A stretch of DNA of 17,181 nt from Campylobacteraceae bacterium (GCA_031276365.1 JAISNG010000004.1:1-17181); one strand, 5' to 3'. Shown: positions 6,482 through 14,302, numbered from the stretch's first letter. Numbers and translations: made by a program. Notes: generated by a model not told the origin, from the letters alone.

Positions 6482-8083
6482 TTATTGCTTCGCCGCCGTA
6501 CATGAAGAGCAGTTTAATACTTCGCGTATAAGCATTTGCGGCGTTACAAGCCCTCTAAAATTATTCCTTGAAATGCTGAAAAGTATGTCTATCGTATCGC
6601 CGCTTTTAATATCCTGTTTAAAGTTATAATACATAGCCTCCAGCGTCTTATCATCACACTGTAAGATAAGCTTTTTGTGGCGCGCCTCTTTGCCTATGTG
6701 TTTATCTATTTTGACTTTTGCGCCGCGTATAACAAATGTCGGCTTGGGATTTTTCTGTCCGTAAGGCTCATAATCCTCCAATATCTCCAACAGTTCAAAA
6801 TCTATCGCTTCAGAATCTATCTCGCCGAGACTCTCGTCATGTAAAGCGCTTTCATGTAAACACAGCTCCTTTGCGCTCTCGTTTATGCGTTTTTTGAAAA
6901 ATTCCAAATTGTCTCTCAAAAGCAGTGCGCCTGCCGCACCGAAATGCCCGCCGAAACCAAGCAGTAAATCCGCTTGAGAAGCAATCAATGAGAGTATATC
7001 CACGCCCGCGATAGAGCGCGCACTTCCTTTTGCTTCCTCGCCTTTTAACGAAAATACTATTGACGGTTTTCTGAATTTTTTTGTAAGCCTTGAAGCAACT
7101 ATGCCGATAACGCCCTCATGCCATGCCTCGCCCCACACGACTATAACGGCGTCATTTTCATCTACAAATTTCAAAGAATTCTCAAAAAGCGCCCTCTCCT
7201 CCTCTTTTCTGCGTTCATTCATGGATATTATCTCTTCAAGTCTTGCAATAGCTTCCATTTTGGATTTTGAGCGCAAAAAATCATATGAAAACAGAGCATC
7301 CTCCATGCGTCCCGAACTGTTTAAAAGCGGCGAAATCAAAAATGATATATCTTCACTGTCAAAATATTCCTTTTTGAAAATTTCGCGGATTGCCGTAAAA
7401 GGCGGTCGCGCTGAAACATTCAGCAGTTTCAGTCCACGCTTAACCATCGTGCGGTTTATATCTTTCAAATCCATCATATCAGCCATGATAGCGACAGAGA
7501 GTATATCCAGAAATTTCATCAAATCATACTCATATTTACACACTTCTTTTATAGCCGCAGTCAAATACCACGCAATTTGCGCGCCGCATATTTCACTGTT
7601 TGGGAAAGAACACTCGCGCTGTTTGGGATTTATCACAGCATATGCGTCAGGAAGTACGAGCGGAGGCGTATGGTGGTCAGTGATGATAAGGTCTATGCCT
7701 TTTTGCCTGCAAAGTTTAGCCGCACCAAGAGCAGAGATACCGTTATCTACCGTGATAATCACATCGGCATTTACACGCTCAACTATTGAGGGATTTAGTC
7801 CGTATCCGTCCGAAAAACGATTTGGTATCTCTACGCTGTATTTTATGCCGAAATCATCAAAAAACTCCGCCAAAATCGCCGAAGAAACCACTCCGTCTAC
7901 GTCATAATCGCCAACTATGACAATTTTCTCTTTTTTCTCTATAGCCTCTTTTATGCGCAAAGCCGCCTTTTGCATGTCTTTGAACATGAACGGCTTTGGA
8001 ATGAGCGAGAGCTTTGTGTGGCAGTCATTTTCAAAGCGTTTTTGCAATATCTCTCTGATTGTCTCTTTTGTAAGCTTGCTCAT
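6482..8083 (-). CDS. recJ: Single-stranded-DNA-specific exonuclease RecJ
   Basis: 533-residue 5'-3' single-strand DNA exonuclease of the DHH phosphoesterase superfamily, acting in recombination and mismatch/base-excision repair. Metal-binding motifs are present in order: DYDVDG (59-64), TVDNG (111-115) and ITDHH (134-138). SSGRMEDALF follows further on, and then the DHHA1 motif LGFGGHFGAAG. A C-terminal OB-like region (PYGQKNPKPTFVIRGAKV...) completes it. E. coli RecJ has 577 residues, so this is a normal short form. ATG at 8083 is chosen because homology begins soon after; no strong Shine-Dalgarno is visible. It begins 65 bp after the pyrG stop with no clear promoter between, so it is probably cotranscribed with pyrG. 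Confidence 0.95.
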   Translation of the reverse strand: MSKLTKETIREILQKRFENDCHTKLSLIPKPFMFKDMQKAALRIKEAIEKKEKIVIVGDYDVDGVVSSAILAEFFDDFGIKYSVEIPNRFSDGYGLNPSIVERVNADVIITVDNGISALGAAKLCRQKGIDLIITDHHTPPLVLPDAYAVINPKQRECSFPNSEICGAQIAWYLTAAIKEVCKYEYDLMKFLDILSVAIMADMMDLKDINRTMVKRGLKLLNVSARPPFTAIREIFKKEYFDSEDISFLISPLLNSSGRMEDALFSYDFLRSKSKMEAIARLEEIISMNERRKEEERALFENSLKFVDENDAVIVVWGEAWHEGVIGIVASRLTKKFRKPSIVFSLKGEEAKGSARSIAGVDILSLIASQADLLLGFGGHFGAAGALLLRDNLEFFKKRINESAKELCLHESALHDESLGEIDSEAIDFELLEILEDYEPYGQKNPKPTFVIRGAKVKIDKHIGKEARHKKLILQCDDKTLEAMYYNFKQDIKSGDTIDILFSISRNNFRGLVTPQMLIREVLNCSSCTAAKQ

Positions 8084-8148
8084 GGAGCGCCGATTTTAAA
8101 GAGGGCAAAAATGCGAATTTGTCTCAATTTCAACCTTTATATGAGTTT

Positions 8149-9786
8149 TTACAGCTCACTTTTGCGCTTGATGGACGCTTTTACAAACGCCAAAATCACT
8201 TTATTAGGATTTGTAAGGCGCGAGGTAAATTCTGGGTGAAACTGCACGCCTAAAAACCACGGATGATTTTTAAGTTCCATTGCTTCAATCAGCCCGTCGC
8301 TTTCTCCAGAAACAACAAAGCCCTTCTCTTCTGCCAATTGTCTATATTTGGGGTTGGCTTCATAGCGGTGGCGGTGGCGCTCTTTTATCTGCTCTTTGCC
8401 GTTATAAATTTCTCTCAAAAGAGAATTTTCTTTTGTGTTGCATTTGTAAGAACCAAGCCTCATCGTGCCGCCAAGCGGACTTTGAAACGTGCGCACCTGT
8501 TTCAGTCCCGAACTGTCGTTAAATTCGTCTATCAAATAGACAACAGGATTTGTACACTTTTGGTTAAATTCCGTAGAGTTGGCATCTTCAATATTAAGCA
8601 CATTGCGGCAAAACTCTATCAAAGACAACTGCATGCCAAGACAGATGCCAAGATACGGCACTTTGTTCTCTCTTGCATATTTTATCGCACGCATTTTACC
8701 TTCAATGCCTCTCGTGCCAAAACCTCCGGGCACCAAAATACCATCTGCATCACTTAAAATCTTCTCTGTAAGCGTATCTTCTATACTCTCGCTGTCTATC
8801 CATTTTAAATTTACCTTGGCGTCCGCGTTTGCGCCTGCATGTATAAATGACTCCGTCAAAGACTTGTATGACTCTTTCAAGTCCAAATATTTTCCCACAA
8901 ACGCTATCGTAACCTCATCTTTAGGCGCGATGACTCTTTTAACAAGAGTATTCCACACCTCCATATCAGGCTCTGTTTTGGGCAAATCAAGCGTATCGGC
9001 TATCGGCGTTAAAATATCCTGCTTCAGAAAATTCAGCGGAACTTGATATATGGTAGCGGCGTCCACAGATTCAATAATACTGTTTTTATCCACGCCGCAT
9101 GAGAATGCAAGTTTGTTTTTAAGCTCTTTGGGCAGAGACATTTCCGTGCGGCAGATGAGCATATCGGGCGTGATACCGATACGTCTTAACTCCTGAACAG
9201 AGTGCTGTGTTGGCTTTGTCTTAAGCTCTCCTGCTACTTTGATATATGGAATAAGCGTCAAATGTATATTATACGCCCTCTTTCTGCCGACCTCATTTCT
9301 AAGCGCACGGATAGCTTCCAAAAACGGCAGCCCCTCTATATCACCGACTGTGCCGCCTATCTCTACGATAAGTACGTCTTGATTTTTACCTGCGTTTTTT
9401 ATCCTCTCTACTATTTCGCCTACGATATGAGGAATAACTTGTATGGTTTTACCCAGATAATCTCCGCGTCTCTCTTTTTCTATAACGCTTGAATAGACTC
9501 TGCCTGTAGTAAAATTGTTCACCTGTGAAAGATTTTCATCTAAAAACCGCTCATAATGCCCCAAATCCAAATCAGTCTCTGCGCCATCATCGGTTACAAA
9601 CACTTCGCCATGTTCCAAAGGGCTCATGGTGCCTGGGTCTACATTTATGTAAGGGTCTGCTTTAAGTATACTTATCTTGAGTCCTATATGCTTTAAAAGC
9701 GTAGCCAGACTTGCCGCAGCTATACCTTTGCCGAGCGAACTCAAAACGCCGCCCGTTACAAATATGTATTTCGTCTCTTGTGCCAT
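8149..9786 (-). CDS. pyrG: CTP synthase
   Basis: 545 residues, the usual length. It converts UTP to CTP using ATP and ammonia released from glutamine, the last step of pyrimidine nucleotide synthesis. The synthetase domain shows the P-loop-like GGVLSSLGKGI (12-22), DPYINVDPGTMSPLEHGEVF (44-63) and GGTVGDIEG (144-152). The class I glutamine amidotransferase domain has PGGFGTRG (353-360), the nucleophile Cys382 in GICLGMQ, and the triad partners His517 and Glu519 in QFHPEF. ATG at 9786 has CAGGAA about seven bases upstream. It is divergent from the DUF4139 gene, with 113 bp between the two starts, and leads into recJ. Confidence 0.98.
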   Translation of the reverse strand: MAQETKYIFVTGGVLSSLGKGIAAASLATLLKHIGLKISILKADPYINVDPGTMSPLEHGEVFVTDDGAETDLDLGHYERFLDENLSQVNNFTTGRVYSSVIEKERRGDYLGKTIQVIPHIVGEIVERIKNAGKNQDVLIVEIGGTVGDIEGLPFLEAIRALRNEVGRKRAYNIHLTLIPYIKVAGELKTKPTQHSVQELRRIGITPDMLICRTEMSLPKELKNKLAFSCGVDKNSIIESVDAATIYQVPLNFLKQDILTPIADTLDLPKTEPDMEVWNTLVKRVIAPKDEVTIAFVGKYLDLKESYKSLTESFIHAGANADAKVNLKWIDSESIEDTLTEKILSDADGILVPGGFGTRGIEGKMRAIKYARENKVPYLGICLGMQLSLIEFCRNVLNIEDANSTEFNQKCTNPVVYLIDEFNDSSGLKQVRTFQSPLGGTMRLGSYKCNTKENSLLREIYNGKEQIKERHRHRYEANPKYRQLAEEKGFVVSGESDGLIEAMELKNHPWFLGVQFHPEFTSRLTNPNKVILAFVKASIKRKSEL

Positions 9787-9812
9787 TAAAATTCCTGTTT
9801 TTTAATAACAAA

Positions 9813-9830
9813 ATTATATCCAACCAAAAG
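9813..9830 (-). promoter_or_regulatory. Promoter of pyrG-recJ
   Basis: TATAAT (9818-9813) follows CTTTTGGTTGGA on the minus strand, 27 bp before the pyrG ATG. Confidence 0.55.
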
Positions 9831-9850
9831 TTATTATGTTATAAAGTTTC

Positions 9851-9867
9851 AGGTTTTTGGCTATAAT
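9851..9867 (+). promoter_or_regulatory. Promoter of the DUF4139 gene
   Basis: TATAAT (9862-9867) is preceded by AGGTTTTTGGC, the T-rich/G -10 context. It lies 33 bp before the ATG at 9900, and AAGGGG serves as Shine-Dalgarno. It is divergent from the pyrG promoter 44 bp away. Confidence 0.6.
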
Positions 9868-9899
9868 TGCTCAATATTACATCTTTAAAGGGGTAAAAC

Positions 9900-11861
9900 A
9901 TGCAGATAAAATTATCACATGCTCTATTAGTATTTATCATAAGTGCGGCGGCATTAAACGCAGACGAAACACTGCTTCCCATAAAAAAAGTGTCGCTTTT
10001 CTCTTCGGGCGTTGGCTATTTTGAGCGCTCTGGCGAAGTTAAAGGCTCTGTCAATTTAACTCTGCCATTTGAAAATACGGCGATGGACGACGCGCTCAAA
10101 TCGCTTATCGTACACGACAGTGCAACTAACGCACCTTTAGTCAGTTATGCATCCGAAGATTTGCAAAAGATGCTCTCAGAACTTAAGGTAAATCTATCGG
10201 GTAATCCGAGCATTGCGCAGATACTCCACTCTTTAAAAGGCGCGGAACTTGAAATATACGCACCCGATAAAATCGTCGGCAAAATCATAGGCACACAAGT
10301 CAATAGAGAGAAAAATTACGATGAATTGTCACTTCTTGTAAACGGCAATATACGGGTCGTTTCATTAAGCAACGTAACTTCATATAGATTTACGGACGCT
10401 CAATTATCGCATGATTTGGCGCGCGCTTTGGAGCTGATGCTAAACTCAAAGCAAAATATCAAAAATATTAACGTTTACCTGCCCTCAAACAAAAAACGCA
10501 CCGTTTCGATAAGTTATGTTATACCAACGTCTGTTTGGAAAGCAACTTATAGGCTTGATTTATCCGATAAAAAACCTTTTCTGCAAGGCTGGGCGATAAT
10601 AGACAATGCAGGCGATACAGAATGGAAAGATGTTGAACTTTCGCTCATTGTTGGACGTCCAGTATCTTTTACACAACCTTTATACATACCTTACTTTCTA
10701 AGCCGTCCGTCTCTGCCGCTGTCCATAGCAGGATTTGCTGAAGCAAAAAGTTATGAGAGCGGTTATGTATCGCTTAAAGCAAACAAACAGGCAATATCCT
10801 ATGCTGCTGATGTTGCCGATGAAGAAGCGTATATGGAAGTACAAGCAACGGATGATTTTTACATGCCGCCCGAACCAAATTATAATATTCCGCAATCCAA
10901 AAGCGCAGGAGAACAGTTTGTCTTTACGCTCAAAAATCCCATAACTTTGGAGCGCAGACAAAGCGCGATGGTGCCGTTTGTGCAAAGTAATATAAAAGCA
11001 CGAAAAGTATCCATCTTTACACATGTTCCGCAAGGCTCAAGCGTAAACCCTTCTCTAGGCGCTGAACTTACAAACGACTCTGGACTCAAACTGCCTGCAG
11101 GTCCAATAGCCATATATGATGGCAATACATTTACTGGAGACGCGCTAATAGAGTTTTTCGGACAAAATGAGAAACGCCTCATATCTTACGGCGATGATTT
11201 GGCGGTAAAAGGAACACTCTCACACTCTGCAAAAACGATTTTTGACAGTGTCAAAATTTCAAAAGGCGTCATAACAACGACCAAAAAAATAATCTATGAA
11301 AAGATTTATACGTTAAAAAACAGCGGTAAAACGGACAAAAATATTATTCTTGAACATCCGTTTGCAGCAGGTGCAACTCTGATATCGCCTTCAAAATATG
11401 CCGAAAAAACAAGTTCAGCTTATAGGTTTGATTTTAAGCTTCCATCAAACAAAGAGATTGCATACGTCGTCAAAGAGGAGAAACCAGATAAAAATTCCGT
11501 TCACATATTGGATATGGATTACACAACTATAGCTATGTTTTCCGACAACAAAGATTTTCCGTCCAGTGTAAAAAAGGCTCTTAAAGAGGCAGCGCGGCTC
11601 ATGAACGCCATTGCAGATGAAGAAAACAGGCTGGATGAAGCGCAAAGCACGCTTTCATCAAAACTTGACGAACAGGAAAGAATACGCCAAAATATAGTAA
11701 CTCTCGGCAACAACTCCACACATGCTCAAGAGTATATCAAAATGCTCAAAACGCTTGATAAAGAGATAGAAGAGAACAATGCAAATATAGAGAAAATTAG
11801 AAAGAGCTGGCAAAAGGCGCAAATGGAGTTTGAGAAGTATGCAGCCAACTTGAATATATAA
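9900..11861 (+). CDS. Exported DUF4139 domain protein
   Basis: 653-residue protein of a widespread but poorly understood family. Residues 1-21 form a signal peptide (KLSHALLVFIISAAALNA), with likely cleavage at ALNA/DE, so it should act in the periplasm or at the outer membrane. The start of the mature chain, KKVSLFSSGVGYFERSGEV, is the characteristic family N-terminus. The DUF4139-type beta-rich region follows, containing VSISYVIPTSVWKATYRLDL (about 202-221) and the GWAIIDNAGDTEWKDVELSL region. Residues from about 560 to the end are charged and helical, probably coiled coil. It is the only plus-strand gene in the window and stands alone on its transcript. I know of no firm biochemical role for this family. 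Confidence 0.85.
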   Translation: MQIKLSHALLVFIISAAALNADETLLPIKKVSLFSSGVGYFERSGEVKGSVNLTLPFENTAMDDALKSLIVHDSATNAPLVSYASEDLQKMLSELKVNLSGNPSIAQILHSLKGAELEIYAPDKIVGKIIGTQVNREKNYDELSLLVNGNIRVVSLSNVTSYRFTDAQLSHDLARALELMLNSKQNIKNINVYLPSNKKRTVSISYVIPTSVWKATYRLDLSDKKPFLQGWAIIDNAGDTEWKDVELSLIVGRPVSFTQPLYIPYFLSRPSLPLSIAGFAEAKSYESGYVSLKANKQAISYAADVADEEAYMEVQATDDFYMPPEPNYNIPQSKSAGEQFVFTLKNPITLERRQSAMVPFVQSNIKARKVSIFTHVPQGSSVNPSLGAELTNDSGLKLPAGPIAIYDGNTFTGDALIEFFGQNEKRLISYGDDLAVKGTLSHSAKTIFDSVKISKGVITTTKKIIYEKIYTLKNSGKTDKNIILEHPFAAGATLISPSKYAEKTSSAYRFDFKLPSNKEIAYVVKEEKPDKNSVHILDMDYTTIAMFSDNKDFPSSVKKALKEAARLMNAIADEENRLDEAQSTLSSKLDEQERIRQNIVTLGNNSTHAQEYIKMLKTLDKEIEENNANIEKIRKSWQKAQMEFEKYAANLNI

Positions 11862-11875
11862 ATAGTATGTAATAG

Positions 11876-11914
11876 TGTACCGTTTTAGCGATAATAATTT
11901 ACATTTACGGTACA
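11876..11914. repeat. Inverted repeat after the DUF4139 gene
   Basis: TGTACCGT (11876-11883) and ACGGTACA (11907-11914) are perfect 8-bp arms around a 23-base A/T-rich loop. It starts 14 bp after the stop codon. It may be a 3'-end hairpin or part of a bidirectional termination region between convergent genes. Confidence 0.45.
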
Positions 11915-11920
11915 GCAAAC

Positions 11921-11948
11921 CGCAAAACGACTGTGTATTCGTTTTGCG
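11921..11948 (+). terminator. Strong hairpin between convergent genes, probable terminator
   Basis: CGCAAAACGA (11921-11930) pairs perfectly with TCGTTTTGCG (11939-11948) across an 8-base loop. An alternative outer pairing, CCGCAAA (11920-11926) with TTTGCGG (11951-11957), competes with it. No clean U-run follows, so termination efficiency is uncertain. The symmetric stem could serve both the DUF4139 gene and the facing restriction-modification-like genes. Confidence 0.45.
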
Positions 11949-12037
11949 CGTTTGCGGCAATAAAATTTGTGAATATTTTTATCGTTTCAACTGCTTTTTT
12001 CAAACTTTAATATTATGCATATTTAGTCAAACAGGCT

Positions 12038-12310
12038 TCATTCGCTTCGCTTTAACCGCCAGCTGTCTTCGCCTATATGTTCGGCTATATCTTTTAAAAC
12101 GCTTAGTATGGTTTGATTTTCAGGCGTTGTTCCATTTTTCAATAACGGAAGTATATTCAAAACAATCTCACCAAAATGTGGATTACGACTTTCGCGCTCC
12201 ATACGGCGCAGATAACTTGTCAGATAATATCTAATGCGAAGTCTTATGTCAATATGTGTAGTAAATTTAGCATTTTTTTCGGATAGAAAATTTTTCGTTT
12301 TCTTCATCAT
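12038..12310 (-). CDS. Small protein of unknown function downstream of methyltransferase
   Basis: About 90 residues, basic in its first half (KKTKNF...DIRLRIRYYLTSYLRRMERE) and with a helical, acidic second half ending DIAEHIGEDSWRLKRSE. No domain is recognised and no membrane segment is visible. Two tandem ATGs (12310, 12307) or a TTG at 12316 could start it; I use the first ATG. It begins 8 bp after the methyltransferase stop, so it is surely the last gene of that transcript and may be an accessory part of the restriction-modification-like cassette. No strong Shine-Dalgarno is seen. Confidence 0.55.
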   Translation of the reverse strand: MMKKTKNFLSEKNAKFTTHIDIRLRIRYYLTSYLRRMERESRNPHFGEIVLNILPLLKNGTTPENQTILSVLKDIAEHIGEDSWRLKRSE

Positions 12311-12318
12311 AATCAAAA

Positions 12319-13218
12319 TTATTTGATAAAATAGGGGTCAAATCCGAATACTCTTTTTTTAACAAATCTAAAAAGCCCGACTCCAAGCCTTTTTATAATT
12401 AATTCGTCATTGATTTGCTCTATTGTAGCGCCGTCATTTTTGGCAATGATACCCTCTATCGTCTGCATAACAATATCAGCAATATCCATGCCAAGATTGG
12501 CTTTCATGATTGCTTTTGGATTACGTGCCTTGCGAAAATTAATAATCAACTGTCCGGAAAGAACAGTAAATGGATTTTGCCGCTTTTTGAAGCTTATCTG
12601 CCCGTTTTTCTGCGAAACTGCACCAACATACTCAAAACCGCAGCTCTCGGCAGTATCAATAATCAAATGCCAAAATTCAGGATCTTTGTGCGCAAAAACA
12701 AATGAGAGCCATTGGTCAAATTTTAGCACGCGGTACATCTCTTTTATGCTTTGCATCATTAGAGCGTTATACTCATCTTTATTTTTTTCATGTTCACCGC
12801 CCTCAATAGCTTCCTGCGCATAATCCTCTTCGGTTACTTCCAAATCAAGCCACGCGTTCCACATCGCCGATAAATCCAAATAACGGTATTTTTTGCCATA
12901 CGGCGGGTCTATATAGACATAATCCACGCTTTTATTGTGTAAAAAGTGTGGATTTGTCGCTGTACCTTTAAGGATTTGCATATTTGAAATCGTCTGTTCG
13001 TTGATAAAATACTGCATCTCTTTTTTGGCGTCTAATATTTTTTGAAAACGAATCTCAAAACATTGCACTACATTTACATTTGTTGGATTTGGTGCAATCC
13101 TGTAGCAATAATAACTCATTGCACTTGCATCGCCGCCAAAACCAGTCCCCGCTTTCACAGCTGTACTAATATAATATGTTAAATTAACGCGAGTTACTAT
13201 GCCTGAAAACATTAACAT
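12319..13218 (-). CDS. DNA methyltransferase, C-terminal fragment with DPPY motif
   Basis: About 299 residues. It carries motif IV, VDYVYIDPPYGKKYRYLDLS, of amino-methyltransferases (N6-adenine or N4-cytosine), preceded by an FSGIVTRVNLTYY segment and followed by MYRVLKFDQWLSFVFAHKD, typical of the post-motif-IV region. The SAM-binding motif I lies in the upstream fragment in another frame. ATG at 13218 overlaps the stop of that fragment (TGATG), so re-initiation could give two chains. However, FSGIVTRVN... reads as the middle of a domain, so I regard this as the 3' part of a frameshifted gene. Confidence 0.75.
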   Translation of the reverse strand: MLMFSGIVTRVNLTYYISTAVKAGTGFGGDASAMSYYCYRIAPNPTNVNVVQCFEIRFQKILDAKKEMQYFINEQTISNMQILKGTATNPHFLHNKSVDYVYIDPPYGKKYRYLDLSAMWNAWLDLEVTEEDYAQEAIEGGEHEKNKDEYNALMMQSIKEMYRVLKFDQWLSFVFAHKDPEFWHLIIDTAESCGFEYVGAVSQKNGQISFKKRQNPFTVLSGQLIINFRKARNPKAIMKANLGMDIADIVMQTIEGIIAKNDGATIEQINDELIIKRLGVGLFRFVKKRVFGFDPYFIK

Positions 13219-13631
13219 CAATGAATTTCTATATTTTCACTCTTTTGCTTTAAAATGATTGACTTCAACAGAGCAAGCTGCGCCATTTGCTTATCGCTAA
13301 AAAATTTGTCGGTAGTTTCCACATCAGAGCCTTTCGGCAAAGGCAGGACTTTGCAGCCTTTGTATTTTTTCAGCGCTTTTGCTACTTCATCATCCGTTTT
13401 GGGTTCAAGCCTTAGATACTCCTCTTTTACCGACAAAAACGCTTCGTAAAATTCGCTCTGTTTGACGGGTGCGATAAGCGAGCTTACAATAAAAACGGCC
13501 ATTGGGTTAATATCTATATTGATAGCTTTTCTATTGTTCATCGAAGCTTCAATAGCCGTAACTCCGCTGCCGCCCGAAAGGATCAAGCACCAAATCGTCG
13601 GGCTTGCTGAAGTTTTTAATGTATTCGGCAA
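13218..13631 (-). pseudogene. DNA methyltransferase, N-terminal fragment with SAM-binding motif I
   Basis: From about 13573 downward this frame encodes GGSGVTAIEASMNNRKAINI, the SAM-binding motif I region, then a helical segment ending KQKSENIEIH. The nominal first 20 or so residues from a TTG at 13631 are out of frame. The true preceding sequence is read one frame over as NFSKPDDLVLDPFG, and joining the two gives the classical DPFGGSGVTAIEA. One extra G in the GGG at 13575-13573 therefore breaks motif I. The fragment stops at 13220-13218, exactly where the DPPY frame opens. Confidence 0.75.
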
Positions 13632-13744
13632 CTATATTCTATGATTGTTTAGTGAAGTATCCATGAACGCCGAAATGACGTTTTGACGCCTGTTTTCTTA
13701 CAGGAATTTCGTCTATCAGCGGGCGAGTGGCATAACAAAATTCA
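13573..13744 (-). pseudogene. Upstream remnant of the DNA methyltransferase
   Basis: No complete ORF survives here, but one frame from GAA at 13744 reads EFCYATRPLIDEIPVRKQAS, then KRHFGVHGYFTKQS, a TAG at 13641-13639, and NIVAEYIKNFSKPDDLVLDPF, leading straight into motif I. The TAG replaces what is probably an aromatic codon in a pattern like 'Y(F)T.(R/Q)SYN(I/V)VA.YI'. The segment begins immediately after a nine-G tract. No start codon in this frame is evident, so either the 5' end has been lost or translation depends on a frame change upstream. Confidence 0.65.
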
Positions 13745-13753
13745 CCCCCCCCC
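13745..13753. repeat. Nine-base homopolymeric G tract (C9 on plus strand)
   Basis: C9 on the plus strand is G9 in the sense of the methyltransferase. Such tracts are classical slipped-strand contingency sites in Campylobacter and Helicobacter. With 9 G the methyltransferase frame is blocked by a TAG directly upstream. With 8 G it would join the frame of the upstream nuclease-domain ORF after that ORF's TAA. With 10 G it would join a frame open for about 30 codons upstream. Confidence 0.7.
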
Positions 13754-13754
13754 A

Positions 13755-13769
13755 GCTAACGCTGTTAGC
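13755..13769. repeat. Perfect dyad beside the G tract
   Basis: GCTAAC-GCT-GTTAGC has 6-bp arms. A second overlapping dyad (AACGCT-GTT-AGCGTT) shares most of its bases. It lies between the stop of the nuclease-domain ORF and the G tract. It could be a small hairpin, a recombination scar or a protein site. Confidence 0.4.
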
Positions 13770-13771
13770 GT

Positions 13772-14302
13772 TTAAATGGTGGTAAAATTTTTGCCGATAT
13801 GGAAACTGCTTGACGAAAGATACATTGCTAATTTTCCCCAATACCCTTCAATATCTTCAACATTGAAAAAAAGAATAGTGATATTGGCACCAGATGTGCG
13901 AAAAAGAGAAAATTGCGCTCCGTTGTACAATGCAAAATATGTACTCCTGACTTCGGGATGTGCCGCATATAAATACACTTGTCCTATATTGTCATCGCTG
14001 TTTACACTCTGCGTCGGCACTTTAGCATCCAATGCACATGCATAATTTTTTTCCACTTTAAGCAGATAGTCGGGAACAAGCCTAACAGATATTTTTTTAT
14101 TGCTGCCGATTTTCAAAAAGGGGTGTTTAAGCGTTTTGCTGTGGATAATATTTTCCTGCTTATATCCAAGCCGCAATAATAAAGGAAGAATAATCGTCTC
14201 CCTTACGCTATCCTCCTTGAAACTATTTGCAACTCTCTTAAAGTCCAATTGTCCAAATAGCTGCTGTTTTGTTGGCGAGATTTCTGTTATGTTATATTCC
14301 AA
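13772..14302 (-). CDS. HsdR N-terminal-type PD-(D/E)XK nuclease domain protein
   Basis: 176 residues matching the type I restriction enzyme R-subunit N-terminal domain (HSDR_N_2-like). RETIILPLLLRLGYKQENI (34-52) gives the conserved acidic/arginine helix. VPDYLL (76-81) and CALDAK (89-94) supply the D...DxK nuclease core. GQVYLYAAHP (107-116) and ALYNGAQFSLFR (124-135) match the usual 'gQa..YA' and 'tNG..f.ly' blocks. There is no helicase domain, so it is either a stand-alone nuclease domain or a truncated R subunit. The only plausible start is a TTG at 14302 without a clear Shine-Dalgarno, preceded by an in-frame stop. It is followed by a dyad, the G tract and a broken methyltransferase, suggesting a restriction-modification relic or phase-variable system. 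Confidence 0.65.
   Translation of the reverse strand: MEYNITEISPTKQQLFGQLDFKRVANSFKEDSVRETIILPLLLRLGYKQENIIHSKTLKHPFLKIGSNKKISVRLVPDYLLKVEKNYACALDAKVPTQSVNSDDNIGQVYLYAAHPEVRSTYFALYNGAQFSLFRTSGANITILFFNVEDIEGYWGKLAMYLSSSSFHIGKNFTTI

Noticed and set aside
6463..6484. Tandem TTTAAATAA repeats after recJ
   Set aside because: Pure A/T direct repeat of two units with no stem; not a terminator or a recognisable binding site.
7101..7907. 268-codon open frame on the plus strand
   Set aside because: It lies wholly antisense to recJ, whose motifs are intact; its translation is Ser/Ile-rich and resembles no protein.
8263..9046. Overlapping plus-strand open frames of 155-164 codons
   Set aside because: Antisense shadows of pyrG, which is complete and unmistakable.
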